Source: Yinghuangia soli (GTDB lineage Bacteria; Actinomycetota; Actinomycetes; Streptomycetales; Streptomycetaceae). Taken from it: a stretch of DNA of 40,840 bases. Within the stretch, counting starts at the first letter, position 1; every line of letters starts with the position of its first letter. The stretch is taken from NCBI RefSeq assembly GCF_021502675.1, contig NZ_JAKFHA010000052.1, forward strand, positions 1 to 40,840, given 5' to 3'. Positions 31,514 to 39,597 of the stretch are shown here, piece after piece. The notes below the pieces were generated by a model. The model was not told the origin of the DNA, searched no databases, and worked only from the letters and a program-made list of their open reading frames with translations. The translations under genes were made by a program, and so were the position numbers.

Positions 31514-33466
31514 TCAGCCGAGGATGTGGTCCGCCGGGTCCGGCGAGCGCAGCATCGTCCAGTAGTCGACGAGCCGCCACGGATTGGAGACGACCACGCG
31601 GCCCTTGCTGTTCTGGTAGTAGCTGCGCACGCTCGGATGGCTCCACACACGCTGCTCCAAGGCCTTCTCGACCTGGTCGTTGTAGGCGTCGTGGACGTCC
31701 TGCCGCGGCTCTATCGCCCGGGCACCGTGCGTGTGCAGCAGCGCGAGGCACTGCAGAACGTAGTGCACCTGCGTCTCGGCGGTGATGTTGACGCCCGCGC
31801 CGTGGTTCGGCGCGCTGTTCGGCCCGCCGAGGACGAAGAGGTTGGGGAAGCCGGGGACGGTCAGGCCCAGGTGTGCGCGGGGGTCGTCCACGCCCCACAC
31901 GTCGGTGAGGGCGACACCGGAACGGCCGGTGATCTCGATGCCGTCCAGCATCGGCAGCACCTTGTAGCCGGTCGCCAGAATGAGGACGTCGGCCGCGGTC
32001 TCCTTGCCGTCGGCGGTCACCACGCCGCCGGGGACCACGCGTTCGATGGGCGAGGTGACGAGGTCGACGTGGTCGCGGCGCAGCATCCGGTACCAGTTGC
32101 TGTCCCGCAGGATGCGCTTGCCGAACGGCGGGTACGCGGGGATCACCCGCGCGAGCAGGTCGGGGCGATCGGCCAACTCCTCTTGTGCGTAGTCGAGAAG
32201 CCACTGGCGCATCTTCTCGCTGGGTTCGGAGACCGAGCCCGGCGTCGTCCAGTCCGGGTCGATCACGACGCGCACGAAGTTGCCGTCGGAGGCGAACCAG
32301 TAGGTGAAGAAGCGGAACCACTCGCCGTAGTAGGGCACGTGCCGCATTGCCCACAGCGCGCCGTCCGGGACGGTCAGGTCCTCCTTGCGACGCGGCATGA
32401 CCCAGGAGGGGGTGCGCTGGAAGACGGCGAGTTCGGCCACCTCGTCGACGATCGCCGGTCCGGCCTGCATGGCGCTGGCGCCGGTGCCGATCATGGCGAC
32501 GCGCTTGCCGGACAAGTCGACGTCGGGGTCCCAGTCGGCGGTGTGCAGTGCGGGGCCGGCGAAGTCCGCGAGGCCGGGAATGTCGGGCCGTACCGAGCCC
32601 TGGAAGAAGCCCATCGCGGTCACCACGGCGTCGGCCCATTCGGTGGCCTCGCGGCCGTCAGGACCGCGGGTGGTGATCCGCCAGCGTGTGGAGGCTTCGT
32701 CGTAGGCGCAGGAGAGCACTTCGGTCTCGAAGCTGGTGTGGTCGCGCAGCCCGTGGCCGTCGGCGCAGCGCCGCAGGTAGTCCAGGACGTAGGCGCCCTT
32801 GGAATAGAACTCCGGCCAGTCCGAGGTGATCTCGAACGAGTACGAGTAGAAGTGGCTCGGTGTGTCGACGCCGACGCCCGGATAGACGTTGGTGAGCCAG
32901 GTGCCGCCGACGTCCTTGTTGCGGTCGTAGATGCGGTAGCTGTAGCCGGCCTCGGCGAGTTTGATGCCCGCGCAGATGCCCGACAGGCCCGCGCCGATCA
33001 CCGCGACATGGAAGCCGTCCGGCGGCTGCGGCTTTTCGGGGGTGGGGAGTTCGGGGGCACCAGGCAGCCGGTCGAAGCCGCACTGCTCGAGAAGCAGAGG
33101 CACGAACTCCGCGTCGACAGGTTCACGCACGTATGCGGTCGCCATCTGCTGGAACAGCCCGACCGTCATCGGCGCCGGGTCGGGTACGAAGGCCGGGTCG
33201 GTCAGCACCACGCTCAACAGGTCGCGGATCTCGTCCGCCTCGGCTTCGGCCCCGGTCTCGGCGTTCGCCGGATCGCACACGGCCGCGAAGCGCTCCAGAT
33301 GGCCGGCATCGCGGGTCAGCATCGTCAGCGACATGAGCAGGGTGCGGGCGTCGGCGTCGGCCAGCCTTGCGCGGACGGCCGCGCTGTCGAGCCCGGCGCC
33401 GGCAAGGGGAAGGTCGTCCGGCGTGGGGCGGCGGTACACAGGCGTCCGCCGGGGCGATGCGGTCAT
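31514..33466 (-). CDS. Baeyer-Villiger monooxygenase, HAPMO-like
   Basis: The start is ATG 33466, with GGAGAG upstream; product 650 residues. After an N-terminal extension of about 150 residues there is the FAD site VAVIGAGLSGICAGIKLAEAG, the BVMO region GGTWLTNVYPGVGVDTPSHFYSYSF, the fingerprint FAGPALHTADWDPDVDL, and the NADPH site VAMIGTGASAMQ. The long extension and overall size match 4-hydroxyacetophenone monooxygenase rather than the shorter cyclohexanone-type enzymes. It should turn a ketone into an ester or lactone with NADPH and O2. The divergent HSL-type esterase would cut that ester, so the two probably work in sequence. The ketone is unknown. Confidence 0.9.
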   Translation of the reverse strand: MTASPRRTPVYRRPTPDDLPLAGAGLDSAAVRARLADADARTLLMSLTMLTRDAGHLERFAAVCDPANAETGAEAEADEIRDLLSVVLTDPAFVPDPAPMTVGLFQQMATAYVREPVDAEFVPLLLEQCGFDRLPGAPELPTPEKPQPPDGFHVAVIGAGLSGICAGIKLAEAGYSYRIYDRNKDVGGTWLTNVYPGVGVDTPSHFYSYSFEITSDWPEFYSKGAYVLDYLRRCADGHGLRDHTSFETEVLSCAYDEASTRWRITTRGPDGREATEWADAVVTAMGFFQGSVRPDIPGLADFAGPALHTADWDPDVDLSGKRVAMIGTGASAMQAGPAIVDEVAELAVFQRTPSWVMPRRKEDLTVPDGALWAMRHVPYYGEWFRFFTYWFASDGNFVRVVIDPDWTTPGSVSEPSEKMRQWLLDYAQEELADRPDLLARVIPAYPPFGKRILRDSNWYRMLRRDHVDLVTSPIERVVPGGVVTADGKETAADVLILATGYKVLPMLDGIEITGRSGVALTDVWGVDDPRAHLGLTVPGFPNLFVLGGPNSAPNHGAGVNITAETQVHYVLQCLALLHTHGARAIEPRQDVHDAYNDQVEKALEQRVWSHPSVRSYYQNSKGRVVVSNPWRLVDYWTMLRSPDPADHILG

Positions 33467-33777
33467 GGCTTCTCTCTCCGTAGGGCGGCGGGAGCAAGGG
33501 CGGAGGCGCACGCCGAGTGGCACGGAGGCGGCCCTTCCGGGACGGGTGACCAGCTGCGGCATGCGCAAGCTCGGTAGACACTCCATCTAGTGAATGAATG
33601 ATGCATGCAGTCTTGGCGACTGTCCAGGATGAATGCGGGTCATCGTTTCGCGCACTGGAAGTCCACGCGGTTTGGGTGCATGATCTGGCTCTTGGATAGA
33701 CAGACTGTCCATCCTCACCGTCCGCTCGGCGATACCTGCGAGGCACGTCACGAGCTGCCCGCCACCGGAGGCCATAG
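33467..33777. other. Divergent promoter region of the monooxygenase and esterase genes
   Basis: About 310 bp with no ORF. It holds the dyad at 33694-33714 and, near 33625, a second ACTGTCCA half. The stretch around 33590-33615 (TGAATGAATGATGCATGC) is unusually AT-rich for this DNA and probably includes the monooxygenase promoter; no clear -35/-10 pair could be fixed. Confidence 0.5.
33694..33714. promoter_or_regulatory. 21-bp dyad operator before the esterase gene
   Basis: GGATAGACAG and CTGTCCATCC flank a central A, with one mismatch, 64 bp before the esterase start. The shape suits a TetR- or GntR-type repressor. A related half-site, GACTGTCCA, occurs about 75 bp to the left. Confidence 0.55.
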
Positions 33778-34731
33778 ATGAAGCCGCACATGCACGAGTT
33801 CGACCTCATCCCGGAGTTGGCGGCCATCATGGCGGCCATCCCGCCCCTGCCGGTCATCTCGCGTGAGACCGTCGCCGCCGTCCGGGAGCGGGTCACCGCC
33901 GCGGCAGCGCGGCAGCCGCGACCCGACGTGCATGCCGTCGAGGACCGCACGGCGCCCGGGCCGGCCGGTGATGTACCCGTCCGGATCTACCGTCCGCTGG
34001 ACGCGTCCGGGCTTCCGGTCCTGGTCTTCGCACACGGGGGCGGCTGGTCGATCTGCGGCATCGAGACCCACGACGGTCTGTGCCGCGAGATCGCCAACCG
34101 CAGCGGCTGCGTGGTGGTCTCGGTCGAGTACCGGCTGGCCCCGGAGCACGTGTTCCCGGCCGCCGCCGAGGACTTCTATGCGGCCGCTGCCTGGGTGGCC
34201 GAGAACGCCCGCGATTTCGGCGGCGACCCCGGTCGGGTCGCGGTGGGAGGCGACAGCGCCGGCGCGAACCTGGCCGCCGTCGCCGCCCTGATGGGACGCG
34301 ACCGCGGCGGCCCCCGGTTCGCCTTCCAACTGCTGGCCTATCCAGGGCTCGACGCCCTCTCCGAGCGGCCGTCCACCGTGGAGAACGGCAGCGCGCCCAT
34401 GCTCGACCGCGAGACGTCGCAGTCGATGTGGCGCGCCTACGCCGGGGACGCCGACCTGCGGAACCCCTACCTCTCGCCGCTGCACGCCGACGACCTCACC
34501 GGGCTTCCCCCCGGGATCGTCGTCACCGCGCAGTACGACATGGGACGCGACGACGCCCACGCCTACGCCGAGGCGGTCGGCAAGGCCGGCGGCGCGGTCG
34601 AGGTGCTCGAGGTGCAGGGGGCGGTGCACGGATTCCTCTCGTACTACGCGCAGGTCCCCGCGGCCTCGGCCGCACTGGACCACGCCCTGTCGGCCCTTCG
34701 GGCGGCGGTGGCTGCCGAGGGTGTCGCCTGA
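33778..34731 (+). CDS. HSL-family alpha/beta hydrolase (esterase)
   Basis: The 317-residue product is a type-3 alpha/beta hydrolase. It has the oxyanion motif FAHGGGWSICG (about 86-96), the nucleophile Ser in VGGDSAGANLA (about 161), Asp in TAQYDMGRDDAHAYAE and His in VQGAVHGFLSYY. The N-terminal cap (MHEFDLIPELAAIMAAIPPLP) is that of hormone-sensitive-lipase-like esterases. No signal peptide. GGAGG lies eight bases before the ATG. Its position opposite the Baeyer-Villiger monooxygenase suggests hydrolysis of the ester or lactone made there; this pairing is known from ketone degradation routes. Confidence 0.9.
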   Translation: MKPHMHEFDLIPELAAIMAAIPPLPVISRETVAAVRERVTAAAARQPRPDVHAVEDRTAPGPAGDVPVRIYRPLDASGLPVLVFAHGGGWSICGIETHDGLCREIANRSGCVVVSVEYRLAPEHVFPAAAEDFYAAAAWVAENARDFGGDPGRVAVGGDSAGANLAAVAALMGRDRGGPRFAFQLLAYPGLDALSERPSTVENGSAPMLDRETSQSMWRAYAGDADLRNPYLSPLHADDLTGLPPGIVVTAQYDMGRDDAHAYAEAVGKAGGAVEVLEVQGAVHGFLSYYAQVPAASAALDHALSALRAAVAAEGVA

Positions 34732-34740
34732 CGCATCGCT

Positions 34741-34767
34741 TTGATAAGTGTAAGGCATACGTAAAAT
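34741..34767 (+). promoter_or_regulatory. Promoter with operator fused to -10, before the VOC-SDR operon
   Basis: TTGATA (34741-34746) and TAAAAT (34762-34767), 15 bp apart. The spacer holds TGTAAGGCATACG, the same dyad as at 27875-27887 and placed in the same way against the -10. Confidence 0.6.
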
Positions 34768-34815
34768 CCGGCCCGGCCTTCCGCCTGCAAGCCACCCGCC
34801 CGTGGAGGTAATCGA

Positions 34816-35370
34816 ATGGCTGCCCCCGACCCGGCCACGCGCCGCATCACCCACGCCGAACTCGTCCATCGCCCCGGCGAGCGCGCCCTGGCCGCACGGG
34901 TCTTCGAACTCCTCGGGTGCCGCGTCAAGGACCGGGGCGGGCACTGGTTCACCGCCTTCGTCGACCCGGCCGTCGAGGACTACACCACCAACACGCTGTA
35001 CGCGTCCGAAGTCACCCCGGGGCAATGGGCTTTCGAGCAGACGCTCGCCGGACGGCTCACCGGCGACCTGGCCGCTACTGCCGACGTCTGGACCGCACAC
35101 GTGCGTGCCAATCCGCAGTACTCATTCCACTTCGGCATGCGCCTCCCCACCCGGGAAGCCCTTGAACAGGCCATCGTCGACATCGAAGCCGCGGCAAAGA
35201 GCGACCCCGAACTTGCCGGACGCATCAGCATCTCCGGCGTCTACCGGCCAGAGGACCCCGGCGCTGCCACCGACACGATGATGCAGGTCTTCGTGCACAC
35301 CGACGTCCTCGCCTGCGGACTGCTCACCTTCGGCCAGCACATCGAGCTGCAGTGGCACGTCCCCCGCTAG
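34816..35370 (+). CDS. VOC (glyoxalase-fold)-like protein
   Basis: The 184-residue product begins ITHAELVHRPGERALAARVFELLGCRV (residues about 11-38), which resembles the first beta-alpha-beta unit of vicinal oxygen chelate proteins (metal His, then an aromatic/helix segment and 'LLG'). A second unit is suggested by NPQYSFHFGMRLPTREALEQAI. The end, LTFGQHIELQWH, would supply further metal ligands. The match is partial; a function cannot be named. GGAGG lies seven bases before the ATG. The SDR gene follows by 49 bp, in the same operon under the shared operator. Confidence 0.6.
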   Translation: MAAPDPATRRITHAELVHRPGERALAARVFELLGCRVKDRGGHWFTAFVDPAVEDYTTNTLYASEVTPGQWAFEQTLAGRLTGDLAATADVWTAHVRANPQYSFHFGMRLPTREALEQAIVDIEAAAKSDPELAGRISISGVYRPEDPGAATDTMMQVFVHTDVLACGLLTFGQHIELQWHVPR

Positions 35371-35419
35371 CTGCGGCGATCACGCGGCACGCACCCCCAC
35401 ACTTCCAAGGAGCAACCCC

Positions 35420-36202
35420 ATGTACGACCTCGACGGCACCGTCGCTCTCATCACCGGTGCCGCACAGGGGCAAGGCGCAGCCGAGGCACGCATGTTCGCC
35501 CGCTGCGGCGCGCGGGTGCTGCTGACCGACGTCCAGGAGGACGCCGTGGCGGCCGTCGCCGCCGAGCTCGGCGATGCGGCAGCCTGGATCCGCCACGACG
35601 TCAGCGACGAGAAGGACTGGGCCGCCGCGGTCGATACGGCACTGGCCCGGTTCGGGCGGCTCGACGCCCTGGTCAACAACGCAGCCGCCATGCGCCTCGT
35701 AGCCGTCGAGGACGAATCGGCGGAGGCCTTCCGCCGCATCCTCGACATCAACCTGGTCGGCGCGTTCCTGGGCATACGCGCAGCCGCTCCCGTGATGCGC
35801 GAGGCCGGGGGAGGCGCGATCGTCAACGTCGCCTCGGCCAGCGGCATGCAGGGCCAGGCCTGGGCCGCGGCCTACTCGGCGAGCAAGTGGGGCATCCGCG
35901 GGCTGACCCGGACCGCCGCCATCGAGCTCGGCCCGGCCGGCATCCGCGTCAACGCGCTGGTCCCCGGGCCGATCCGCACCGCGATGCTGCCGGGCGACCG
36001 CAGCGGAACCGAGGCCGACACCCGGTTCGCACGCCTGCCCCTGGGCCGCGCCGGGGACGTCGACGAGGTGGCCCACATGGCAGCCTTCCTGGCCTCGCCG
36101 GGCGCGTCGTACCTCACCGGCGCCGACTACGTGGTCGACGGCGGCCTGCTGGCCGGCCCGGTGGCCGCACCGCGACCGGACGCACCCATGCTCTTCCACT
36201 GA
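35420..36202 (+). CDS. Short-chain dehydrogenase/reductase, hydroxysteroid-type
   Basis: The 260-residue classical SDR has the NAD-binding motif TGAAQGQGAAEA (about residues 12-23), Asp in LLTDVQED for NAD preference, NNAA, and the catalytic Ser-Tyr-Lys set in VASASGMQGQAWAAAYSASKWG. The closing AASYLTGADYVVDGG-type segment (SYLTGADYVVDGGLLAG) is normal. It resembles 3-alpha/20-beta-hydroxysteroid dehydrogenases and related alcohol/ketone oxidoreductases. It could supply or reduce the ketone used by the monooxygenase pathway. AAGGAG lies seven bases before the ATG. Confidence 0.9.
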   Translation: MYDLDGTVALITGAAQGQGAAEARMFARCGARVLLTDVQEDAVAAVAAELGDAAAWIRHDVSDEKDWAAAVDTALARFGRLDALVNNAAAMRLVAVEDESAEAFRRILDINLVGAFLGIRAAAPVMREAGGGAIVNVASASGMQGQAWAAAYSASKWGIRGLTRTAAIELGPAGIRVNALVPGPIRTAMLPGDRSGTEADTRFARLPLGRAGDVDEVAHMAAFLASPGASYLTGADYVVDGGLLAGPVAAPRPDAPMLFH

Positions 36203-36211
36203 CACCCCGAC

Positions 36212-36240
36212 CCCTGCCTGCGGCGAACCTGCAGGCAGGG
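36212..36240 (+). terminator. Terminator of the VOC-SDR operon
   Basis: CCCTGCCTGC and GCAGGCAGGG form a perfect 10-bp stem with a 9-nt loop, 10 bp after the SDR stop. Confidence 0.8.
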
Positions 36241-36259
36241 TGCGTAACCTTGAGCCACA

Positions 36260-36279
36260 CCCCGCCGGAGCCGGCGGGG
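36260..36279. promoter_or_regulatory. GC hairpin before the TetR gene
   Basis: CCCCGCCG-GAGC-CGGCGGGG, a perfect 8-bp stem ending 19 bp before the TetR ATG. It may be a second terminator stem or an operator. Confidence 0.4.
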
Positions 36280-36298
36280 CGCGGTGAAAGGGACGTGG

Positions 36299-37036
36299 AT
36301 GCCTCAGGAGACCGGTGGCGCGCGGGGGCGCGGTCGCCCCCCGCGCCTGTCCCGCGACCAGATCATCGACGGGGCCGTCGCGCTGGTCTACGCGGACCCG
36401 GCCACCCCGCTGACCATCAAGCGGGTATCGGAAGCCGTGAACTCCGCGCCCATGGCGCTCTACCGGTACTTCCCGGACCGCGACGACCTCCTGCACGCGG
36501 TCGCCGACCGGGTCGCGGCCGACATGCGGTTCGACCGGCCGGCCGGCGCGACGTGGCAGGAGCAGCTGCGCCAGTGGATGCTGCTGAGCCTGGACCACCT
36601 GCAGCCCTACCCGCAGCTGCTGCCTTACATCGCGTCGACCCGCAAGCCCGCATGGCTGCCGTCGTTCATCGTGCTCACCGAGATCCTCCAGCCGCTCGGC
36701 CTCGATGACGAAGACGTCGCGCTCGCGGTCGCGCTCATCGGCACGACCATCGTCGGACACGCCACACTGGCCGCCCAGCGCCGCCCCGTCGGAGAGATGC
36801 TCCCGACCCTTCACGAGGCGCTGCGCGCCGAGACGCCGGCCGACCAACAACGCGTCGCTCCGGTCCTCGACCAACTGCCCAACGCCTTCACGCGCCTGTA
36901 CGACGTGGTGATCGACAACACGATCGCTGCGATCGAGGCACTGGCCGGCAAGTCCCCGGCGCGGCGCAGCCGGTCGAAGCCGGCCGCCCGCAAAGCGCCC
37001 TTGTCCCCGATATTCAGCAACTCCTCGCCGTCGTAG
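36299..37036 (+). CDS. TetR-family transcriptional regulator
   Basis: Start ATG 36299 with AAAGGGA six bases upstream; product 245 residues. Helix-turn-helix: LSRDQIIDGAVALVYADPATPLTIKRVSEAVNSAPMALYRYFPDRDDL, residues about 17-63. The C-terminal domain is of the TetR_C type with WQEQLRQWMLLSLDHLQPYPQLLPYIAST and ends in a basic tail (RRSRSKPAARK). It follows the VOC-SDR operon after two hairpins, and is one candidate reader of the shared GTA-N6-ACGT operator. Confidence 0.87.
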   Translation: MPQETGGARGRGRPPRLSRDQIIDGAVALVYADPATPLTIKRVSEAVNSAPMALYRYFPDRDDLLHAVADRVAADMRFDRPAGATWQEQLRQWMLLSLDHLQPYPQLLPYIASTRKPAWLPSFIVLTEILQPLGLDDEDVALAVALIGTTIVGHATLAAQRRPVGEMLPTLHEALRAETPADQQRVAPVLDQLPNAFTRLYDVVIDNTIAAIEALAGKSPARRSRSKPAARKAPLSPIFSNSSPS

Positions 37037-37056
37037 CCGCTTCGGATACGGCACAG

Positions 37057-37097
37057 GCCCGGGCGGCATGTCGGCGGAGGTGACGTGCCGCCCGGGC
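37057..37097. terminator. Terminator between convergent TetR and SnoaL-like genes
   Basis: GCCCGGGCGGCA (37057-37068) pairs perfectly with TGCCGCCCGGGC (37086-37097), 17-nt loop, inside the 81-bp gap. Confidence 0.8.
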
Positions 37098-37117
37098 GGT
37101 TCAGGCGAGCCGAAGCA

Positions 37118-37594
37118 TCAGCTCAGGTCGGGCGGCACGATCGGCCGGTCCATCGTGAACTCGCGCCGGTGGATACGCCAGCCGACCGGAGTCCGGGTGA
37201 CATGGTCGACGAAGCGGCCGGTGGTGTTGACCGTCCCACCGCCCTCGGCCCCCATCCGCAGCATGCCGATCAGGTAGTAGCGGACCGTGGCGCCGGTCGG
37301 CGTCGGTTCGATCCACATGTTGGCGACGAGATGCCAGGCGTGCCCCGACGTCCAGGCCGCCGTGTCGCGGGCATGCCGGATCTGCGCCTCAAGGCCTTGG
37401 TATTCGCCGATGCCGATCAGCTCGGTGACCACGTCCTCGGTGAACAACTCGGCGAATCGTTCGTACTCGGCATAGTCGGAGTGGTGGCAGAACCGGGCCG
37501 GAAGCTCGGCGATCGCCTGGCGGTCTGCCGCGGACAGCGAAGGCCATGCATCGGAGGAATCGGCGGACTCGGTGGTCGCGGTGGGGGCCGTCAT
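37118..37594 (-). CDS. SnoaL-like (NTF2-fold) protein
   Basis: The 158-residue product has the SnoaL_4 pattern: LSAADRQAIAELPARFCHHSDYAEYERFAELFTEDVV, then HARDTAAWTSGHAWHLVANMWIEPTPTGATVRYYLIGML, TGRFVDHVTRTPVGWRIHRREFTMDRP. Such cone-shaped proteins act as isomerases, dehydratases or ring-hydroxylating-dioxygenase-type small units in aromatic and steroid catabolism. The ATG overlaps the amidohydrolase stop (ATGA), so the two are coupled and probably act in one pathway. Confidence 0.82.
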   Translation of the reverse strand: MTAPTATTESADSSDAWPSLSAADRQAIAELPARFCHHSDYAEYERFAELFTEDVVTELIGIGEYQGLEAQIRHARDTAAWTSGHAWHLVANMWIEPTPTGATVRYYLIGMLRMGAEGGGTVNTTGRFVDHVTRTPVGWRIHRREFTMDRPIVPPDLS

Positions 37595-38784
37595 GCCGCT
37601 GCCACCGGAGCGGGCAGCGGGTCGCCCATGCGTGCGTACGCCTCGGCCATGCTGCCGCCGATGAAGCGTTCCCAATCGCCGGTGCCGGCGTCGGCCAGTT
37701 CGCCGCGCCAGAACTCGACCGGCGCCAGGTTCCCCTCGAAGTGCGGCATGTCGGAGGAGAAGACGGCGACACCCGGCAGGTTCTCGAACAGCCGGACCGG
37801 GGACTGGGCGGCTTGGGGGAGTGGGCTGATGCGGACGTTGCGCATGATGTATTCGCTCGGTTTGAGAGGGAGTTCGTAGGGTCCGAGCAAGGCGGCGGAG
37901 CCTGGTGCGGCCCGCCCGTCCATGTTCGCCACCGCGAACTCCAGCCAGTCGATCCCTGTCTCGCAGAGCAGCAGGGTCAGGTTCGGGTGACGCTCGAAGA
38001 CCCCGCCGAACACCAGCGCGTTCAGGTAGACCTGGGCGGCCTGGAACGACTGGCTGGTGCTCATCCGGGTGATCAGCGCCGGGTCGGACGTGTTGGCGTA
38101 GGCGGGGTGGTAGCGGGGCGGCATGAGGCCCACGTGCAGCACCGCCACCATGCCCAGGTCCGTCGCGGCGGACCAGACCTTGTCGAACTCCGGGTGGTAG
38201 GGCGGGATGTTGTTGCTGAACTCGGTCGTGACATGGAAGGCCCGGCTGCCGCGAGCACGCATACGCGCCATCTCGCCGACCACCCAGTCCAGGTCGTCGA
38301 AGTGCGTGACGGTGACCGGCAGCAGCCGCTCGCGGTGGCCCGACATCGCGTCGCTGAGGCAGGTGTTGAGAGCCTCGGCTGTCTCGCGGGCCAGGCCGGG
38401 GTCCTCGAGACAGCGCATCAGGGTGTAGCCGGCCCCGGTGATGACGTTCTGCGCGTCGATGCCTTGGGCGTCCAAGGTGGCGACCCGCGCATCGGCGTCC
38501 ACGGACGGGTGCTGGCAGTGGCCGTCGATGGTGGCCGGCCCGCTCTCCGGGTACATCGCCCGGAGGAACGGCGTCACCAGCCGGTCCAGCGGGACCCGCT
38601 CGGACCGCGGAGCCATCGGACGGATGCCGTCGGAGACGAAGTAGGCGAACTGCTCCGGGCCGCGCAGCGCGAACTCCGGTTCGTGCTGCGGAAAGAGCTC
38701 GGGGATCCTCGCCTTGAGCGCGGGGAAGGCGTCCAGCCAGTCCGACGGCGGTTCGAAGTGGGAGTCGACGTCGTAGACGTACAC
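37591..38784 (-). CDS. Amidohydrolase-2 (ACMSD-type) family protein
   Basis: Start GTG 38784 with GAAGGA upstream; product 397 residues. The beginning, YDVDSHFEPPSDWLDAF, is the metal-binding strand of actinobacterial amidohydrolase-2 proteins, with the acidic/His set in DSHxEP. Further ligands are His in AVLHVGLMPPRY, and Asp in FSSDMPHFEG. The Glu segment reads LLLCETGIDWLEF, where many relatives have ESG. Members are decarboxylases or hydrolases acting on aromatic or unsaturated acids (ACMSD, gamma-resorcylate decarboxylase). The promoter carries the operator shared with two other units. The SnoaL-like gene is coupled downstream. Confidence 0.87.
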   Translation of the reverse strand: MYVYDVDSHFEPPSDWLDAFPALKARIPELFPQHEPEFALRGPEQFAYFVSDGIRPMAPRSERVPLDRLVTPFLRAMYPESGPATIDGHCQHPSVDADARVATLDAQGIDAQNVITGAGYTLMRCLEDPGLARETAEALNTCLSDAMSGHRERLLPVTVTHFDDLDWVVGEMARMRARGSRAFHVTTEFSNNIPPYHPEFDKVWSAATDLGMVAVLHVGLMPPRYHPAYANTSDPALITRMSTSQSFQAAQVYLNALVFGGVFERHPNLTLLLCETGIDWLEFAVANMDGRAAPGSAALLGPYELPLKPSEYIMRNVRISPLPQAAQSPVRLFENLPGVAVFSSDMPHFEGNLAPVEFWRGELADAGTGDWERFIGGSMAEAYARMGDPLPAPVAAA

Positions 38785-38806
38785 GGCACATCCTTCCGGA
38801 AGCACA

Positions 38807-38825
38807 ATTAAACGTTGCCGTTACG
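38807..38825 (-). promoter_or_regulatory. Operator fused to -10, before the amidohydrolase gene
   Basis: On the minus strand: CGTAACGGCAACGTTTAAT, 23 bp before the GTG. It keeps GTA-N6-ACGT-xx-AAT of the elements at 27887 and 34749, with a less regular dyad. The TetR gene at 38919 diverges from here. Confidence 0.55.
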
Positions 38826-38918
38826 CTAAATCGAGGATGCGGCAAATGGAAGACATAGTGACCAGTGAGTGGACGCATATCGCCCCACCGTCAGGGACCG
38901 GCCGCTAGGCTGGGCGGC

Positions 38919-39551
38919 ATGTCTGCCACCACTCGCCGGTCGTCCGGCTCCGCGGACCGCGCGTCGGCTCCGGACCTGCGGGCCCAGCAGAAGCAGTACA
39001 CGCGGGAGCGACTCCTCGCGGCGGCCTGCGACTCCTTCGAGGCCAAGGGGTACGACGCGACCACCGTCGACGACATCGTCGCCGCGGCCGGCGCCGCACG
39101 CGCCACGTTCTACCTGCACTTCACCGGCAAGGCCGACATCGTCACCCTGCTCGCCGACCGCATCTGGACGACCACCGGCGCGCGGTTCGCCGCCTTCGGC
39201 GAACTCCCCGACTGGTCGCACGCGACCATCCGCGCCTGGCTGGAGGAGTACGTCACCGGCGGCCTGGAGAACAAGCAGGCGCTGCGCATGTTCGCCGACC
39301 AACTGCCGCACACGCTGCGCGAGCAGCACCAAGAGCACCTGAAGGTCTTCGTGGCCTCGCTGCTGCAGCCGCCGGAGCGCTGGGCGCACTTCTCCAAGCC
39401 CGAGGCCCGGCGCCGCGCGTACCTGCTGATCACCCAGCTGGAGACGTTCATGCCGTCGTGGATGGCCGGACGGTGGGTACGCGAACGGTCCGCAATGCTC
39501 GACACCCTGGCGTCCGTGTGGTGCAACACGCTCGAGGCTGATCGCCGGTGA
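38919..39551 (+). CDS. TetR-family transcriptional regulator
   Basis: The 210-residue product begins after an Arg/Ser-rich N-terminus with the helix-turn-helix TRERLLAAACDSFEAKGYDATTVDDIVAAAGAARATFYLHFTGKADI (about 27-73). The C-terminal domain has HTLREQHQEHLKVFVASLL and ends SVWCNTLEADRR. It diverges from the amidohydrolase-SnoaL operon, with the operator at 38807-38825 in between, so it most likely controls that operon and perhaps the two other promoters with the same element. Confidence 0.87.
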   Translation: MSATTRRSSGSADRASAPDLRAQQKQYTRERLLAAACDSFEAKGYDATTVDDIVAAAGAARATFYLHFTGKADIVTLLADRIWTTTGARFAAFGELPDWSHATIRAWLEEYVTGGLENKQALRMFADQLPHTLREQHQEHLKVFVASLLQPPERWAHFSKPEARRRAYLLITQLETFMPSWMAGRWVRERSAMLDTLASVWCNTLEADRR

Positions 39552-39563
39552 GGTCGAGCGCGA

Positions 39564-39588
39564 GCCGCCCCTCCCCGGCCGAGGCGGC
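39564..39588. terminator. Weak hairpin between convergent TetR and AKR genes
   Basis: GCCGCC and GGCGGC (39564-39588) with a long loop that contains CCCGGCCG. A 6-bp stem only; the best candidate in the 46-bp gap. Confidence 0.35.
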
Positions 39589-39597
39589 CCGCGCGGT

